DNA of 64,000 nucleotides from Turbatrix aceti (GCA_963969345.1 OZ017768.1:806001-870000), one strand, 5' to 3'; positions 24,801 through 35,279 are shown, counted from the stretch's first letter. The notes: generated by a model from the letters alone, not told the origin. A program made the numbers and translations.

Positions 24801-26094
24801 GAATATTTCCCCTTGGGCAATGTAAAAGAATACATCCAATCAGAGCACGAACGACTTTCTTTCGCATCGTACCTGCTGTTCTGTAAAGACATCGTCACGG
24901 CGCTCAAGTTCCTCGAATCCAAGGGGGTCGTCCATGGTCATCTGACGCCATCTGCTTGCTTTGTCTCTTCAAGCATCGGAATCTGCATCGGACAGCCCAG
25001 GGGGCCAGGAAACTACATCAATGTCCGCTACGCTGCACCGGAAAATGTCGTATTGGTAAATTTTTGACATTATCTGCTAGCTTTTCAGTTAAACAATTTT
25101 TCAGAATGAGTGGACATCAAAGTCAGACACGTGGTCGTTTGGCGTCACGGCGTGGGAAATCTTGCACTCCTGCCGGGAAGAACCGTTTGCAGATCTCTCG
25201 CTCAAGGATTTGACTGACCGCTATGCAGCTATGATTTGCAATGCTGAGGAGATTGAGGTTGGTTTTTTTACCACACTATGCTTGTGAATCTCAGTTCTTC
25301 AAAAACAATATTTTTTTGTCACTGGAAAAAGTTTGTAACAAGTTTTCTATCTGAAATTTTTTTGTGGTTCACTTGAAAGAAACACAGTGTTAGACGTTTT
25401 TCTCTGCCTCTCTGCACACCCTGCGGACGCGCGTAACAATAAAACACACAACGCCTGAAGAGAAAGACTCTCACGAGTTTTCGCTTTGCCTATGATGACT
25501 ATTTCCGTGTTTCAGCAGAAAAGTAATTTGAAGAAATTTTTTTGGAATTCTGAGGCAAAATGAAAACAGCAGTTACAATTGCTACATAATTTTTGTTTTT
25601 TTGAAAGTTAAGTCTAACGATATAAAAAACTGATTGAGTATATCAGTTTTTTTTTGAAAATTAGGAGAAGAATAATAGTGCGTTTTGGCATTTGAATTTG
25701 TGACAGTTTATCCAATACAGCCAGCTTTATTCAGTTTTTTAAAAAAGCATTCCGTTTTTGAGCCTTTTCAAAACTTCGAATACCGTTTTTGTCATTTTTT
25801 GAAAATTTTCAACTTAATCTAAACCACTAGTAGTTATCTAGTAGTCGTCCACTACAGTCCCAGTTAAACCCCACCTTTCAGCACGACCTGCTCTTCGATT
25901 CCGCATGTTGTCCCCCGGATATCGGCGATCAACTCGCCGAATGCTGCGACCCTCTGCCCCAGGCCCGACCTACACTGACCGAACTGCACATGTTCCTGTC
26001 GCGAAAAGTCGAGAGCCTCGTAATTCACAATACGTATCACCGGAAGCGGCCAAACGGCCTCAAGCTGGCACAAAGTCATTCTCTGTACCACTGA
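18863..26094 (+). CDS. ddr: Discoidin domain receptor with a degenerate (pseudokinase) kinase domain
   Basis: Collagen-receptor family membrane protein, 924 aa. Exons are 18863-19022, 22155-23168, 23505-23576, 23799-23873, 23968-25055, 25105-25257 and 25882-26094; all junction phases agree. The first exon supplies a hydrophobic signal segment (FGVVVLACFLSF) after a 34-residue lead. The discoidin domain spans about residues 56-212 (KCPQRPLGMESG to EFYGC), followed by a discoidin-like domain. The transmembrane helix is at about 432-459. The kinase-like domain starts near 635: the glycine loop GDGNFTSV (645-652), the Lys in LVIKFV (672) and a Glu in the C-helix (691) are kept. The catalytic loop reads HGHLTPSA instead of HRDLAARN, DFG reads CIG (780-782), and the activation loop is short. 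WSFGVTAWEIL, a CREEPF motif and the C-lobe end (FDSACCP, QARPTLTELH) fit the DDR family. It probably signals as a scaffold rather than an enzyme. Confidence 0.88.
19023..22154 (+). other. Large first intron of the discoidin receptor gene
   Basis: This 3.1-kb intron opens with a GTTGGT donor and closes with TTTCCAG. It contains GC-richer patches at about 19310-19560, 20150-20550 and 21230-21780 with open frames on both strands, including a minus-strand frame of 150 codons at 20099-20551. None has a recognisable domain. Intronic enhancers are the likeliest content, but this is inference. Confidence 0.6.
25258..25881 (+). other. Last intron of the discoidin receptor gene
   Basis: A 624-bp AT-rich intron between GTTGGT and TTTCAG. 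Nothing else was recognised in it. Confidence 0.75.
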
Positions 26095-26649
26095 TGTGAA
26101 CATCAGATCGACGGCCAAATTGCGTTCTCCGTGCTTTCGGATCCCAGTGCCCATACATGTATAGCCAGTCCAAAGTAGCTTGTTTGTTTCCCTTTTAAGG
26201 TTTTATCATTTGTACAAAGCATTTATCTCGATCATACAATACCAATCGTCACCGATCATCTTCGTTTGATGTGCCATTGCAGGAATAAATCTGAACTTTT
26301 ATCGTACAAATGTATTATTACATATTTATTTTAAAAAATTAAAACAGACAGTCACAAATGAATTAATGAAATTACTATTTATCTGCGATGATGTTGGAAG
26401 AGTATAGTCGTTCAGTGATTGGGTATAACGTGGTTTGAAGTAAAATATTTTAGTTAAAACAAAAAAACTAAATTGCATTTGCAATAAAAAAAAACGCTAA
26501 AAATAGCATGAACACAAAAAAGTGGGAGCGAGCAAAACGAGTAAAAATTTTGAAAAAAAAACGACCATCCAATCTAATTCGTTTTGCTCAAAAAGAAAAA
26601 AAATAATAATATTGAAAATACAAACCAAGTATACCACTCAAATTATGTT
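26095..26649. other. Convergent 3' spacer
   Basis: The spacer lies between the stop of the discoidin receptor and the stop of the minus-strand paralog at 26650. It is AT-rich with no gene. Candidate polyadenylation context for both genes falls here (AATAAA at 26283-26288 on the plus strand). Confidence 0.5.
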
Positions 26650-27525
26650 TCAAATAACTGGCGAACTAATCACAAGGGTTTCATTTCCACCAGTTCTGTG
26701 ATTTTTGCAGTACACCCAGCCAACTTCCAAGTCATCCATCTTGTTCGTCATCACTTCTGGCAAGAATGTGTAAAAAATTATTTTTAAAGCGCCGGGGTAC
26801 TAAAAATATAAAAACGTATTATTTATTAAATGTAATAAACTACAAAAACATACCACTGCTATTGCTTCGATAATTTCAGAGGAAATGTCGGCTGTGACAT
26901 TTTCCAATGTCAAAACACGAAATGTTTTGGTGGGGTTAACGAGGAGCTTTTTCAAGTCTTCTTGTTGCAAGACTACATTGGCAAATTTTAAATCCAGTAT
27001 TTTAACATGTTTTGCGTCGTTCAGAAACTCGGACATGCAGAATTGGTCGGTGATCGAAACATTTCTGATTTCAACTATCCGGGCAGGGACCATGATTGAC
27101 CGAAGTAATTCCATAGTTCCTCGAAACCCGCTGATTAGCAGTTCATTAAAATTGTAGAACATCAAGTTTTCAAGATTCACAGGCAGATCCATTCCTTCGC
27201 TGCTCAAATTCATGATGTGCAGTTTATTGGTGGTGAATCGGCGATCTACCAAGGGAATGAAGGATTCCAAGCACTCATGCTTAACGCTTGACTCATTGTT
27301 CTCGTCGATCTCAGTAAAATTCAACTTGATGTGATCGTCATAAAAGTTGACGTACATTTCTAGCGCAAAGCGACCGGAAAACAACGGTAAAAAAACTTTT
27401 AATTCTTTTACGGCCCGCAGGTCTTGGACAACATTAAGCGGTATGCTGTGGGCAAACACCTGCTTCACGGCGGTTTCAGCGTCAAGGATGTCAGTGACAA
27501 AATCAGTAGACAAATTAGAAGACAT
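26650..27525 (-). CDS. Unrecognised two-exon family, paralog 1
   Basis: Protein of 273 aa from exons 27525-26854 and 26799-26650 (phase 0 junction, GTATGT donor, TTTTTAG acceptor). Exon 1 is exactly 672 bp, as in paralogs 2 and 3, and starts MSSNLSTDF. The middle has a leucine-rich, strand-helix rhythm: FNELLISGFRGTMELLRSIM, then an ITDQFCMSEFLND block and HVKILDLKFANVV. That resembles the C-terminal half of nematode F-box/FTH (DUF38) proteins. No F-box is visible, so the assignment is only a suggestion. No signal peptide or membrane helix is seen. The most diverged of the three copies. Confidence 0.72.
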
Positions 27526-28483
27526 GAGTGAACGCCGCGCTCAAAAAATCAAGCAATGTGGATGCTTTGGTAAAAAAGCTGTGCCCACAGCCGAACAGTC
27601 TATTCCTTTTTCACCTTTTGCACGTTTTTTGTAAACCGGGATGCACACACCAGAAAAAAAAGAACACTTAACGTGGCCATTCCTCGCATGCTTGCATCCA
27701 CAGTCTACACTTGGGGGCATTGTATAATTTATACGATCTTAAAGACTGACAAACTCAGTCATTCAGTAAATCAATAAAAAATGGTGCAGTCCTTAAGACA
27801 AAGCATTATTTCAAACAAAACACGGCAATTTTTTTCGCTATCGAAATTTTTTGTTTAAATTTTACAATTTTTCGTTTCATTGTAAGACTCGCGAGATCTC
27901 GGTTGACAGTTTGCGATTTTTCTGAATTTTAAAACCACATTTTTTTGATTTTTTATGCGGATTTTTTGAAAAAATCAAAAAAAAGTATTCTGCTTTGCCA
28001 TGGGCTGGGAAACAAAAAATCCCAAACCATTGGATTTTTTAAAGAAAGTTCCAAATATGTTTTTCAATATGAAATTCGCAAAATTCTCGTTGCTTTTCAT
28101 GGCACAATTTACGAAGAAAACGCTGGAAACAAAATGTTTACTGTGAAAATCTTTTTCTATATTTGTGTGCATCCGTCACAAGTTTCATATATGCTTGGCT
28201 TTTACTTGCTCCCCTGCTCTTCAGCGCAATCTGTTCAAGCCGGCCCGATCGGGGAACATTTGTACATTTACCAGGATGAACAGAACAGAAGAAACGTTGC
28301 ATACATGCTTGTGCATATGTTTTCCTTGTTTAACTGTATGCTTTACGACTATTCAGCTTTTCCTAGACAGCTAGACAAACTAACTAGTTAATTAATTAGG
28401 TCAACCGCGCGCGGATTGCCTTGCTTGGTGCCACAACCTCGCTGCTTATTCAATTACTGCTGTTGTTCTTGTATCGACCAATG
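27526..28483. other. Divergent spacer between paralogs 1 and 2
   Basis: A shared promoter region is likely, because the two flanking genes face away from each other. A 148-codon plus-strand frame at 27945-28391 has no recognisable domain. The last 200 bp resemble the sequence upstream of paralog 3, including GGTCAACCGCGCGC just before each gene, so the duplication included the promoter. Confidence 0.5.
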
Positions 28484-29357
28484 ATGTCTTCCTACTCTTC
28501 TTTGAACGATTTTTTCATTGAGATCCGTGATTTTGACTACGCTGTGATGCGGACTTTTGCAACAAGCTTGTCTCACGACGCCCTCAAAGATCTGAAAACG
28601 ATCAATGAACTTCCGGTACTCTCAAATTTTTCTGGGCGCATCACTGAAGAAATATTTATCAACCGCAGCGATGACGGTATCAGAGTCGACTTTATTGAAA
28701 TCGACGGCACAAATTCGGTGACGTTTGATCACGAACTTTTTGATACAACTGTTCCAAGGCTGGAACGTCGCTTTAGCACTCGAAAGCTTTGCATTGAGGA
28801 CGTGACGTCAGAGGGCATCAATTTTCCGTCGTGTCTTGAAAATTTAATAATTTTAAATTATTCTGAGCTGCTAATCGACGGATTCAAAGCGTCGATGGCG
28901 TCACTTGAACCATTTTTAGCTCCCGCCACGGTATTAAAAATATATAATTTGACAATTAACGGCCGATTCAGTTTCTCTGAGTTTCTCAACAACATCAATC
29001 ATGTTCGGGAACTGGATCTAGGGTTTGCCAATCGAATAATTGACAACGAAGATCTTCGAATTATTATTTTTAACTCGAACAGGACTATCAAATGTTTGAG
29101 TCTTCAAAATGTCGCCGCAAACGTTTCGTACGACATATTAGACGCCATTCCAAAGGTTGGTTTACCAAGTATTAGCTTCTGAATTTATTTTTTTCTAATT
29201 TCAGTTGAACTTTGAACTAGCAATAACGTTCAACGAACGCTTACACCCCAGTACAACAAACAAGCTGAACGAACTAGGCATCTACTGGCGGCATCTAAGA
29301 GACTCCAAAACGCTGGAAAACGTAACTTATGTACATTGGTTTCCTATGTCGTTTTGA
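28484..29357 (+). CDS. Unrecognised two-exon family, paralog 2
   Basis: Protein of 274 aa. Exons are 28484-29155 (672 bp) and 29205-29357, joined in phase 0 through a 49-nt intron with a GTTGGT donor. The start MSSYSSLNDFF was chosen because all three paralogs align from MSS; an in-frame upstream ATG at 28421 would add a hydrophobic LLIQLLLLFLY stretch that lies in sequence also conserved upstream of paralog 3. Shared blocks are FDYAVMRTFATSLS, RRFSTRKLCIEDVTSEG and HVRELDLGFANRIID. No catalytic motif was seen. Function unknown; local tandem expansion suggests a fast-evolving, species-specific role. Confidence 0.75.
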
Positions 29358-29659
29358 GGCTTCAAATGTCTTTCTTTTGTTTCGTCCAAGATATTTTTTG
29401 TTGTATTTTGATTTTGTATTTGTTGAAATACTATATTACAGTAGTAAAAGAAATAAATATTTTCATAAACTTTAATTGTATCGAAACCATTGCAACATTA
29501 GTTTTATTACTGGTGAGTTTTGTTGTCAAATCACTCGTCACAGCTCTGGCCAAACTTTTAGCACATAATGTGCACTGCAAAAAAGGTGTTCATACGGTTT
29601 GGTACGCCAAGCTTTGAACGGGCTGAACAGACTTTGAATCGGGGTAATGATGTCATATT
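29358..29659. other. 3' flank of paralog 2
   Basis: AT-rich, with a hydrophobic open frame at 29336-29617 that begins inside the preceding gene. I treat it as chance; no homology was recognised. Confidence 0.35.
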
Positions 29660-30198
29660 TTTTACTTTTTACTTTTACTTTTACTTTATTACTCTTATTT
29701 ATTTTATTTATTTATTTATTTCACCATTACTCAGTGGTTAGTTATCATTAGACCAGATGTTAGGAGGCACAAATGACGTCCACGTAGGCGTAAATGTCTC
29801 GATTCGTTTTGGTCGCGATTTCTTCTTCCCATCGTCGCTGTGGTCTGTTTTTCGTCTTGTTGAACACCGAGTTGAGCGAATCGGCCCATCGTAAGGAAGG
29901 GTGTCCCACGGGTCGTTTTCCTTGTGGTATCCACAAGGTCAGTTTATTACTCTTACTCGTGCATAATTACTCATTACAAAATTAAAGAGACAGTGATGAG
30001 TATCGAGATTGCACGAAGAGGGCGCCGTCAATCGTAGCTACCTGCGTCACGTCGTAGTCCTTAGCAGGAGCGTTCTGGAAGGCCGCAAAGTCGTCGGTCC
30101 ATCGCCTCGGAGGGTGGCCTGGCGGACGCTTGTTCTTTGGCGCGGTCGGAGGCACTGGCTGGTCTTGCGGCTTCCAGTGGCTTAGGCGGGTTGCCCAT
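29660..30198 (-). mobile_element. LINE family B copy, split by a family A insertion
   Basis: The family B 3' end resumes at 29943 and runs to about 30198, with the same PRRW-type C-terminal motif as the 6072 copy. Its TTTACTTTTACTT tail continues at 29660-29697. A family A element sits between the two halves, so B inserted first. Confidence 0.8.
29698..29942 (-). mobile_element. LINE family A copy nested in family B
   Basis: A 245-bp 5'-truncated family A 3' end with a (TAAA)n tail. It is flanked by TTTATTACTCTTA at 29685-29697 and 29943-29955, a perfect 13-bp duplication of family B tail sequence. The nesting gives a relative age: A after B. Confidence 0.88.
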
Positions 30199-30325
30199 GT
30201 ATATGATTATATATGTATATGATTATAATGACCCGGTTTAGTCTGATTTGAACCGTTTTGCCCCGACAAACAACAGGAACGTATCATAGTAAAACAAACG
30301 AAGTCATTGAATTTGACAGTTACCG
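30199..30325. other. Short spacer
   Basis: AT-rich, with a small TATATG-type repeat near 30200-30225. Nothing else was seen. Confidence 0.3.
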
Positions 30326-30841
30326 GATTCAAATCTTCGACCTTTTTTTGTACTTTTTGATTCCAACATTTTTTTCTAAATTATTTTTGACCCAACTCCA
30401 TGATTAATTTTCTATCATCGGCAAACTTATTCCTATTTTTTTCTCCTTCACCATTTTCATTCCAGAGTCATAGACATGGCCTCCGAAGAACTGGGTGCGC
30501 CGGCAGCCCGAAAATACGACATTGAAGCCTTCATGCCCGGTCGACAACTTTTTGGCGAAGTCAGCTCTGCTTCGAACTGTACGGATTACCAGGCAAGACG
30601 GCTGAATTTGATGTACAGGGATTCCGAAGGCACGCTTCGACACGTCCACACCCTGAATGGCACTGTCGTAGCCTCTACCAGGGCTTTGATTGCCCTGTTT
30701 GAAACCCATCAGCGAGGATCAAAATTCGAGGCCCCAGAAGTTCTTTATAAAAAATATCTGCCAACACAGCAGCGACGCGTCAGATACTCAAGCTTTCTGC
30801 TCTGAATTAATGTTTGTGTTTTCGTTGAGTTTTTGCTAGGA
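30326..30841 (+). pseudogene. Inverted duplicate of the last exon of seryl-tRNA synthetase
   Basis: This copies the minus-strand synthetase gene from the 3' part of its second intron through its last exon and the start of its 3' UTR, in opposite orientation. The acceptor CATTCCAG and the MASEELGAPAARKYDIEAF block are preserved. The copy has one extra codon after PEVL and a 2-bp insertion near QQRR that changes the C-terminus to RVRYSSFLL. With no upstream catalytic exons it cannot make a synthetase. Confidence 0.88.
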
Positions 30842-30960
30842 ATAAAAAATATTTGCAGGTTTTGCATTTTTTTGTGATGACAAAGAGCAGAAAAAAAACT
30901 AAAATTTTTCTTTTTTTTCATATACGACTGTTTTGATTTCTGCTATTGTTGTAAAATTTA

Positions 30961-31105
30961 AACTTTGAAGAATTCGTGCACTCTGTAGAGCTTCGCTTCG
31001 GCGCCCCCCTTGGATACTTCCGGTCGATAACACCTGCTTCGTGCCACAACCAGTTTTGGCAGGCTTCCAATTTCAAAAACCTTGTCTTCAAACAGAGAAG
31101 CGATG
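30961..31105 (-). pseudogene. 145-bp duplicate of synthetase exon 2
   Basis: It matches 33231-33375 over the same length and in the same orientation as the real gene. It encodes the end of exon 2's catalytic region (GIASLFEDKVFEIGSLPKL and YRVHEF). It breaks off abruptly at the hairpin that starts at 31107. Its orientation is opposite to the exon 3 copy next to it, so at least two rearrangements are needed. Confidence 0.85.
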
Positions 31106-31106
31106 T

Positions 31107-31260
31107 GTCGAAGATAGTTCCGCCTTCTAACAATACAGGTACGGACAAACGCATCGTTGGCGCAAAAGCATTGTTTAAATAAAAATTGATTGCACTGCTT
31201 TTGCGCCAACGATGCGTTTGTCCGTACCTGTATTGTTAGGAGGCGGAACTATTTTGAACA
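31107..31260. repeat. Long perfect hairpin (64-bp arms)
   Basis: Arms of about 64 bp (31107-31170 and 31196-31260) surround a 25-base loop. The inner 55 bp differ at a single position; each arm carries ACGGACAAACGCATCGTTGG or its complement. It abuts the synthetase fragment on the left. It could be a small foldback element or a hairpin RNA source. Confidence 0.75.
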
Positions 31261-31484
31261 CAACCAGGATGAGCAATACAAAAAAGTACGCTTTACTACA
31301 CAGACTTGCGCACAAACATTCATTGCTAACATGTATTTTTACCCAAACAGAGGAGCAACTTTTCATACATTCTACAACTAGCAAGTTATTTAACTAGGTC
31401 AACCGCGCGCAGACAGAGCCTTGCTTGGTGCCACAACTCTCCTTGCTTATTCAGTTACAGCTGTTGTGCTTGTGTCGTTCAGTC
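31261..31484. other. Upstream region of paralog 3
   Basis: It resembles the region upstream of paralog 2. Shared landmarks are CAGGATGA near 31266, GGTCAACCGCGCGC near 31397 and GCCTTGCTTGGTGCCACAAC near 31419. This is the likely duplicated promoter. Confidence 0.5.
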
Positions 31485-32357
31485 ATGTCTTCCTGCTCTG
31501 CTTTGAACGAATTTTCCGTCGATATCCGTGGATTGGACTACGCTGTGATGCGGATTTTTGTAACAAGCATGTCCCGCGACGTCCTCGAATGCCTGAATAC
31601 GATCACTGAACTGCCAGTGCTTTCAAGATTTGCCGGACTCGTCACAGATACAATCTCCATCAACTGCAGTGTCGATCGTATCAAAGTCGACTTCATCGAT
31701 GCCAACGGCCGCAATTCGCTGACGGTTGCTCACGGGCCGTTAAGCACAGATGTTCCCGTACAGGAACGCCGCTTCAACCCCCGCAAGCTTTGCATCCGAG
31801 ACGTGACGTCTGAAGGCGTTGAATTTCCGTCAGGTCTTGAAAACATAATGCACTTCAACTTCAGTGAACTTTCGATTACTGGATTTGAAGCGCCTTTGGT
31901 TGCTCTTCGACCATTTTTGGCGTCAGCCTCAACACTAACGATCAGCAACCTGAAGATCACTGACCAGTTCAGTTTCCCTGATTTCCTCAACGATATTAAA
32001 CACGTTCGGACACTAGATCTGGGCTTTGCGAATCGGATAATTGACAATGATGACCTCCGTGGCCTGATTGTCAACCCGAGCAAAAAATTAGCATGCTTGA
32101 ATCTGTATAACGTGACCCGGAACATTTCGTATGACATTGTCGACGCCGTCTCAATGGTATGTTGTTTTAGATAGCGCTAGCATTTTGTAATGATTTCATT
32201 TCAGTCGAGAATCCACCTTGTAATATACATCAATGGACGTCTTTCTTCCGGTATGTTAAACAGGTTGGATGAACTTGACATCTTCTATCGTGAGCGAATT
32301 GATTTAAATACTGAATCAATTGTAACTGATATGCACTGGTCGCCTTTGATTACGTGA
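31485..32357 (+). CDS. Unrecognised two-exon family, paralog 3
   Basis: Protein of 274 aa from exons 31485-32156 (672 bp) and 32205-32357, phase 0, with a GTATGT donor and TTTCAG acceptor. It starts MSSCSALNEFSVDIR. It is closest to paralog 2 (shared LDYAVMRxFxTSMSxD, RKLCIxDVTSEG, LDLGFANRIIDN). It is convergent with the synthetase gene: only about 225 bp separate the two stop codons. The synthetase fragments on its other side mean this gene is bracketed by synthetase-derived sequence. Function unknown; weak similarity in style to leucine-rich F-box-associated regions, without an F-box. Confidence 0.75.
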
Positions 32358-32581
32358 AGCACCACTCACTTTGCTATCCCTTCATTTTACAAAAATCAGC
32401 AACCGCCACATAAACATCAGTTTTTCTCAATTTATCGTTTTTTAGTGTTGTTATTTGAATTGTTTGTTTTATTAATAAAGTTTGTGTAGTTTATTACTGT
32501 GTTATATTCTGTTCGTTTTCTATAAATATTTATTTTATCGCAAAAATTGCTCCTAGCAAAAACTCAACGAAGACACAAACA

Positions 32582-34261
32582 TCAATTCAGAGCAGAAAGC
32601 TTCAGTATCTGACGTCGCTGCTGTGTTGGCAGATATTTTTTAAGAACTTCTGGGGCCTCGAATTTTGATCCTCGCTGATGGGTTTCAAACAGGGCAATCA
32701 AAGCCCTGGTAGAGGCTACGACAGTGCCATTCAGGGTGTGGACGTGTCGAAGCGTGCCTTCGGAATCCCTGTACATCAAATTCAGCCGTCTTGCCTGGTA
32801 ATCCGTACAGTTCGAAGCAGAGCTGACTTCGCCAAAAAGTTGTCGACCGGGCATGAAGGCTTCAATGTCGTATTTTCGGGCTGCCGGCGCACCCAGTTCT
32901 TCGGAGGCCATGTCTATGACTCTGGAATGAAAATGGTGAAGGAGAAAAAAATAGGAATAGGTTTGCCGATGATAGAAAATTAACCATGGAGTGGGTCAAA
33001 AATAATTTAGAAAAAAATGTTGGAATTAAAAAGTACAAAAAAAGGTCGAAGATTCGAATCAAATTTTGAATCTTGTTTTTGTTTTGAGTTAGCAAATAAT
33101 TTTTGACTTTTGTGGAACTTAAAACAAACTTGTAATCCACGCCGAGGCGATCCCAAACCGATCTCTGAATATCCGTGATCTTTTTGAACGTTTCCTGGCT
33201 CTGTTCTGGTGTACAAATAGCAAACATTTCAACTTTGGAGAATTCGTGCACTCTGTAGAGCTTCGCTTCGGCGCCCCCCTTGGATACTTCCGGTCGATAA
33301 CACCTGCTTTGTGCCACAATCAGTTTTGGCAGACTTCCAATTTCAAAAACTTTGTCTTCAAACAGAGAAGCGATGCCCATCTCGGCCGTCCCACTCAGAC
33401 AAAAATGTGGAAAATCCGTGAGAGTATACTGTATGGGATGCGCGTCGCTACGGTTCGTCTGGAGACCACAAGCTTGGGTTACGATCTTGGGAAGAACGTC
33501 GGGAACGTCGACTGGCTCGAAGCCGGCTTCATTGACGGCGACGTCCATCGCGAAAGACATGAGCGCAGATTGGAGGGTGGCTGAAGCCCCCAGAAGGGTA
33601 TAGCTCTTGCTGCCAGAGACCCGTCGAGGATAGAAAACCGACCGCCAGGATTTGAGAACATCCTCCGCGATCTTGGGTTTCTTGGCGGCAGTAGAAGTCT
33701 GGGAACGGTAGCGATTGACTTCGTGGATGATACGTCCTTGCTTCTCATCGCCGATTGGGACTCCGGGTTCCGTTACGTTCGGGATCAGAAGAGCAGCCGT
33801 GTAGAACTAAAAATAAAATTAAAAACAAAAAAATAAACTGTTATGCCAAAAAACTATATCTGCATTTTGGCACGTAAAACACTCCAAAAATGGATCATTT
33901 TATAATAAAATTAATAAAAACCAACCTCATCCCACAACTTTTCATACTCCTGAACGCTTCCTTTTTCCTTTCTAGCCCCAAATTCTTGCACTTCCTTCCA
34001 GAGTTCGTGGACCCGTTGAATGTCACCGACGCCTTTTCGCTGACCAATGTTTCGCTCGATTTCAGCGATATTGCCCTCGTCAAGGAGATAGTCGAAGTCG
34101 AGATCGGGTCGCTGGCTTGCCAGGCTGCGAGGAGGCTTCTTCGCCGGTGCTTGGCAGCATGTCGAGGTCAGGGGAAGAGTGGACAGTGCGCGAACGATGG
34201 ATCCAGTCAACCGGGGTGAAAAAGCAACCACATGACGTGGAAATAGCCTGGAGAAAAGCAT
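32582..34261 (-). CDS. sars-2: Seryl-tRNA synthetase, mitochondrial
   Basis: Charges mitochondrial tRNA-Ser with serine. Exons 34261-33926, 33806-33130 and 32921-32582 give 450 aa with consistent phases. The chosen start (MLFSRLFPRHVVAF) gives an arginine-rich, acid-poor mitochondrial leader; an in-frame ATG at 34366 would add 35 residues. Exon 1 covers the N-terminal region (ERNIGQRKGVGDIQRVHELW). Exon 2 has LIPNVTEPGVPIGDE, the class II SGTAEM block and the motif 2 region CYRPEVSKGG with LYRVHEFSKVEMF. Exon 3 carries ELGAPAARKYDIEAFMPGR, SSASNCTDYQARR and motif 3 (TLNGTVVASTRALIALFE). Usual length for the mitochondrial form. Partial copies lie at 30326-31105. Confidence 0.92.
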
Positions 34262-34415
34262 GGGCGAGATTGGGAAACATAAAAAATGTGGGATTGATAA
34301 TTTATGTAGTTTTGCAAAAGTTGGGGTTCTCGAGTGGAAAATATTGAACTTTCGTGGCGGGAACACTGTTATTTAGAATTTTGCTGTTTTTATGGTTTCC
34401 AAAGGTTTTCCATGT

Positions 34416-35279
34416 TTTCCCCTCCGTCGCTTCGGAACCTCGTTCCTTCGTCACTTCGTTTCCTCGCTCCTACGCGAAAAACTTGTTTTTCGCTCCGCTA
34501 TCGCTCGCTTTCGCTCCGAGAGCCTACTCTCGTTTAGGGATGCGAGGCGTTTATTCGGCTGTCGCCGGCAGATGCGAGGCGTTTATTCGGCTGTCGCCGG
34601 CGGTGTTACTACTGGGGAATATACAACAACTGGGGGGTCACAAGTCATATTTTCGAGTCGTCCGCCGAGCGGGATAAAGTCGTCTGCCTGAGTCATGTCG
34701 CAGGTCGGCTGTCCTTGCCTGATCTCGATGTAGTCGTTCTGCTACGACAGGTCAGCGATAGATGCTGCCTGCGTATTCGGTCCTGGGGCGTCCCTGCTTG
34801 CTGCTGCCTCCGCTGCGTGCTCGTAACGCGAGAACGAGCTTATCCGTAAAGGCATTAGGCCCGTATCTTCCGGCATCGCACGTGAGCTGCACCTGATGCC
34901 TGTCCGCTTTCCTGATCCGCGCCGCCGCATTGCCTGGGAAGAGGATCATGAGCCGAACATGTTCCGCTGGTCCTGGATTCCTTGTCGTGTCTTTGCCGGC
35001 TATCCCATTTCTTGTCACTTGCCATTTCTTAGGCCACGGCCTACCTGAGTCCAGGTTAACCAAGTCCCTGCGTCTTACCTGTTCATCCGCTAAAAACGCT
35101 CCCACGCTTCTTTTAGGGGCGGGTGGGAGGGAAACAGTCGAACAAAAACCGCAGATGGATAGGAGAACTTTTTCTCCTCCTTCCTCGACTGCGAACTTAC
35201 GGTATCGCGTCGAGAGTACTCAGACCTCAATCCGGCTCTCTCCGCTCGCTCTCTGTCGCTACGCAAAAAACGACGCTTT
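34416..35279. mobile_element. Short unit of a GC-rich repeat element (ends A and B)
   Basis: It starts with end A (34416-34573, beginning TTTCCCCTCCGTCGCTTCGG) and finishes with end B (35130-35279, ending AAAAAACGACGCTTT). Ends A and B recur with the same lengths in the unit that follows. A 32-bp piece of end A (GATGCGAGGCG...) is doubled at 34570-34602. The unique middle holds a minus-strand open frame of 117 codons (34752-35105) of no known family. It looks like an internally deleted version of a larger element. Confidence 0.6.

Noticed and set aside
27945..28391. 148-codon frame upstream of paralog 2
   Set aside because: No domain, and the homologous region upstream of paralog 3 is not open in the same way.
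33040..33070. tRNA-like B-box near GGTCGAAGATTCGAATC
   Set aside because: No cloverleaf or A-box could be built, and it lies in the synthetase intron and its duplicate.
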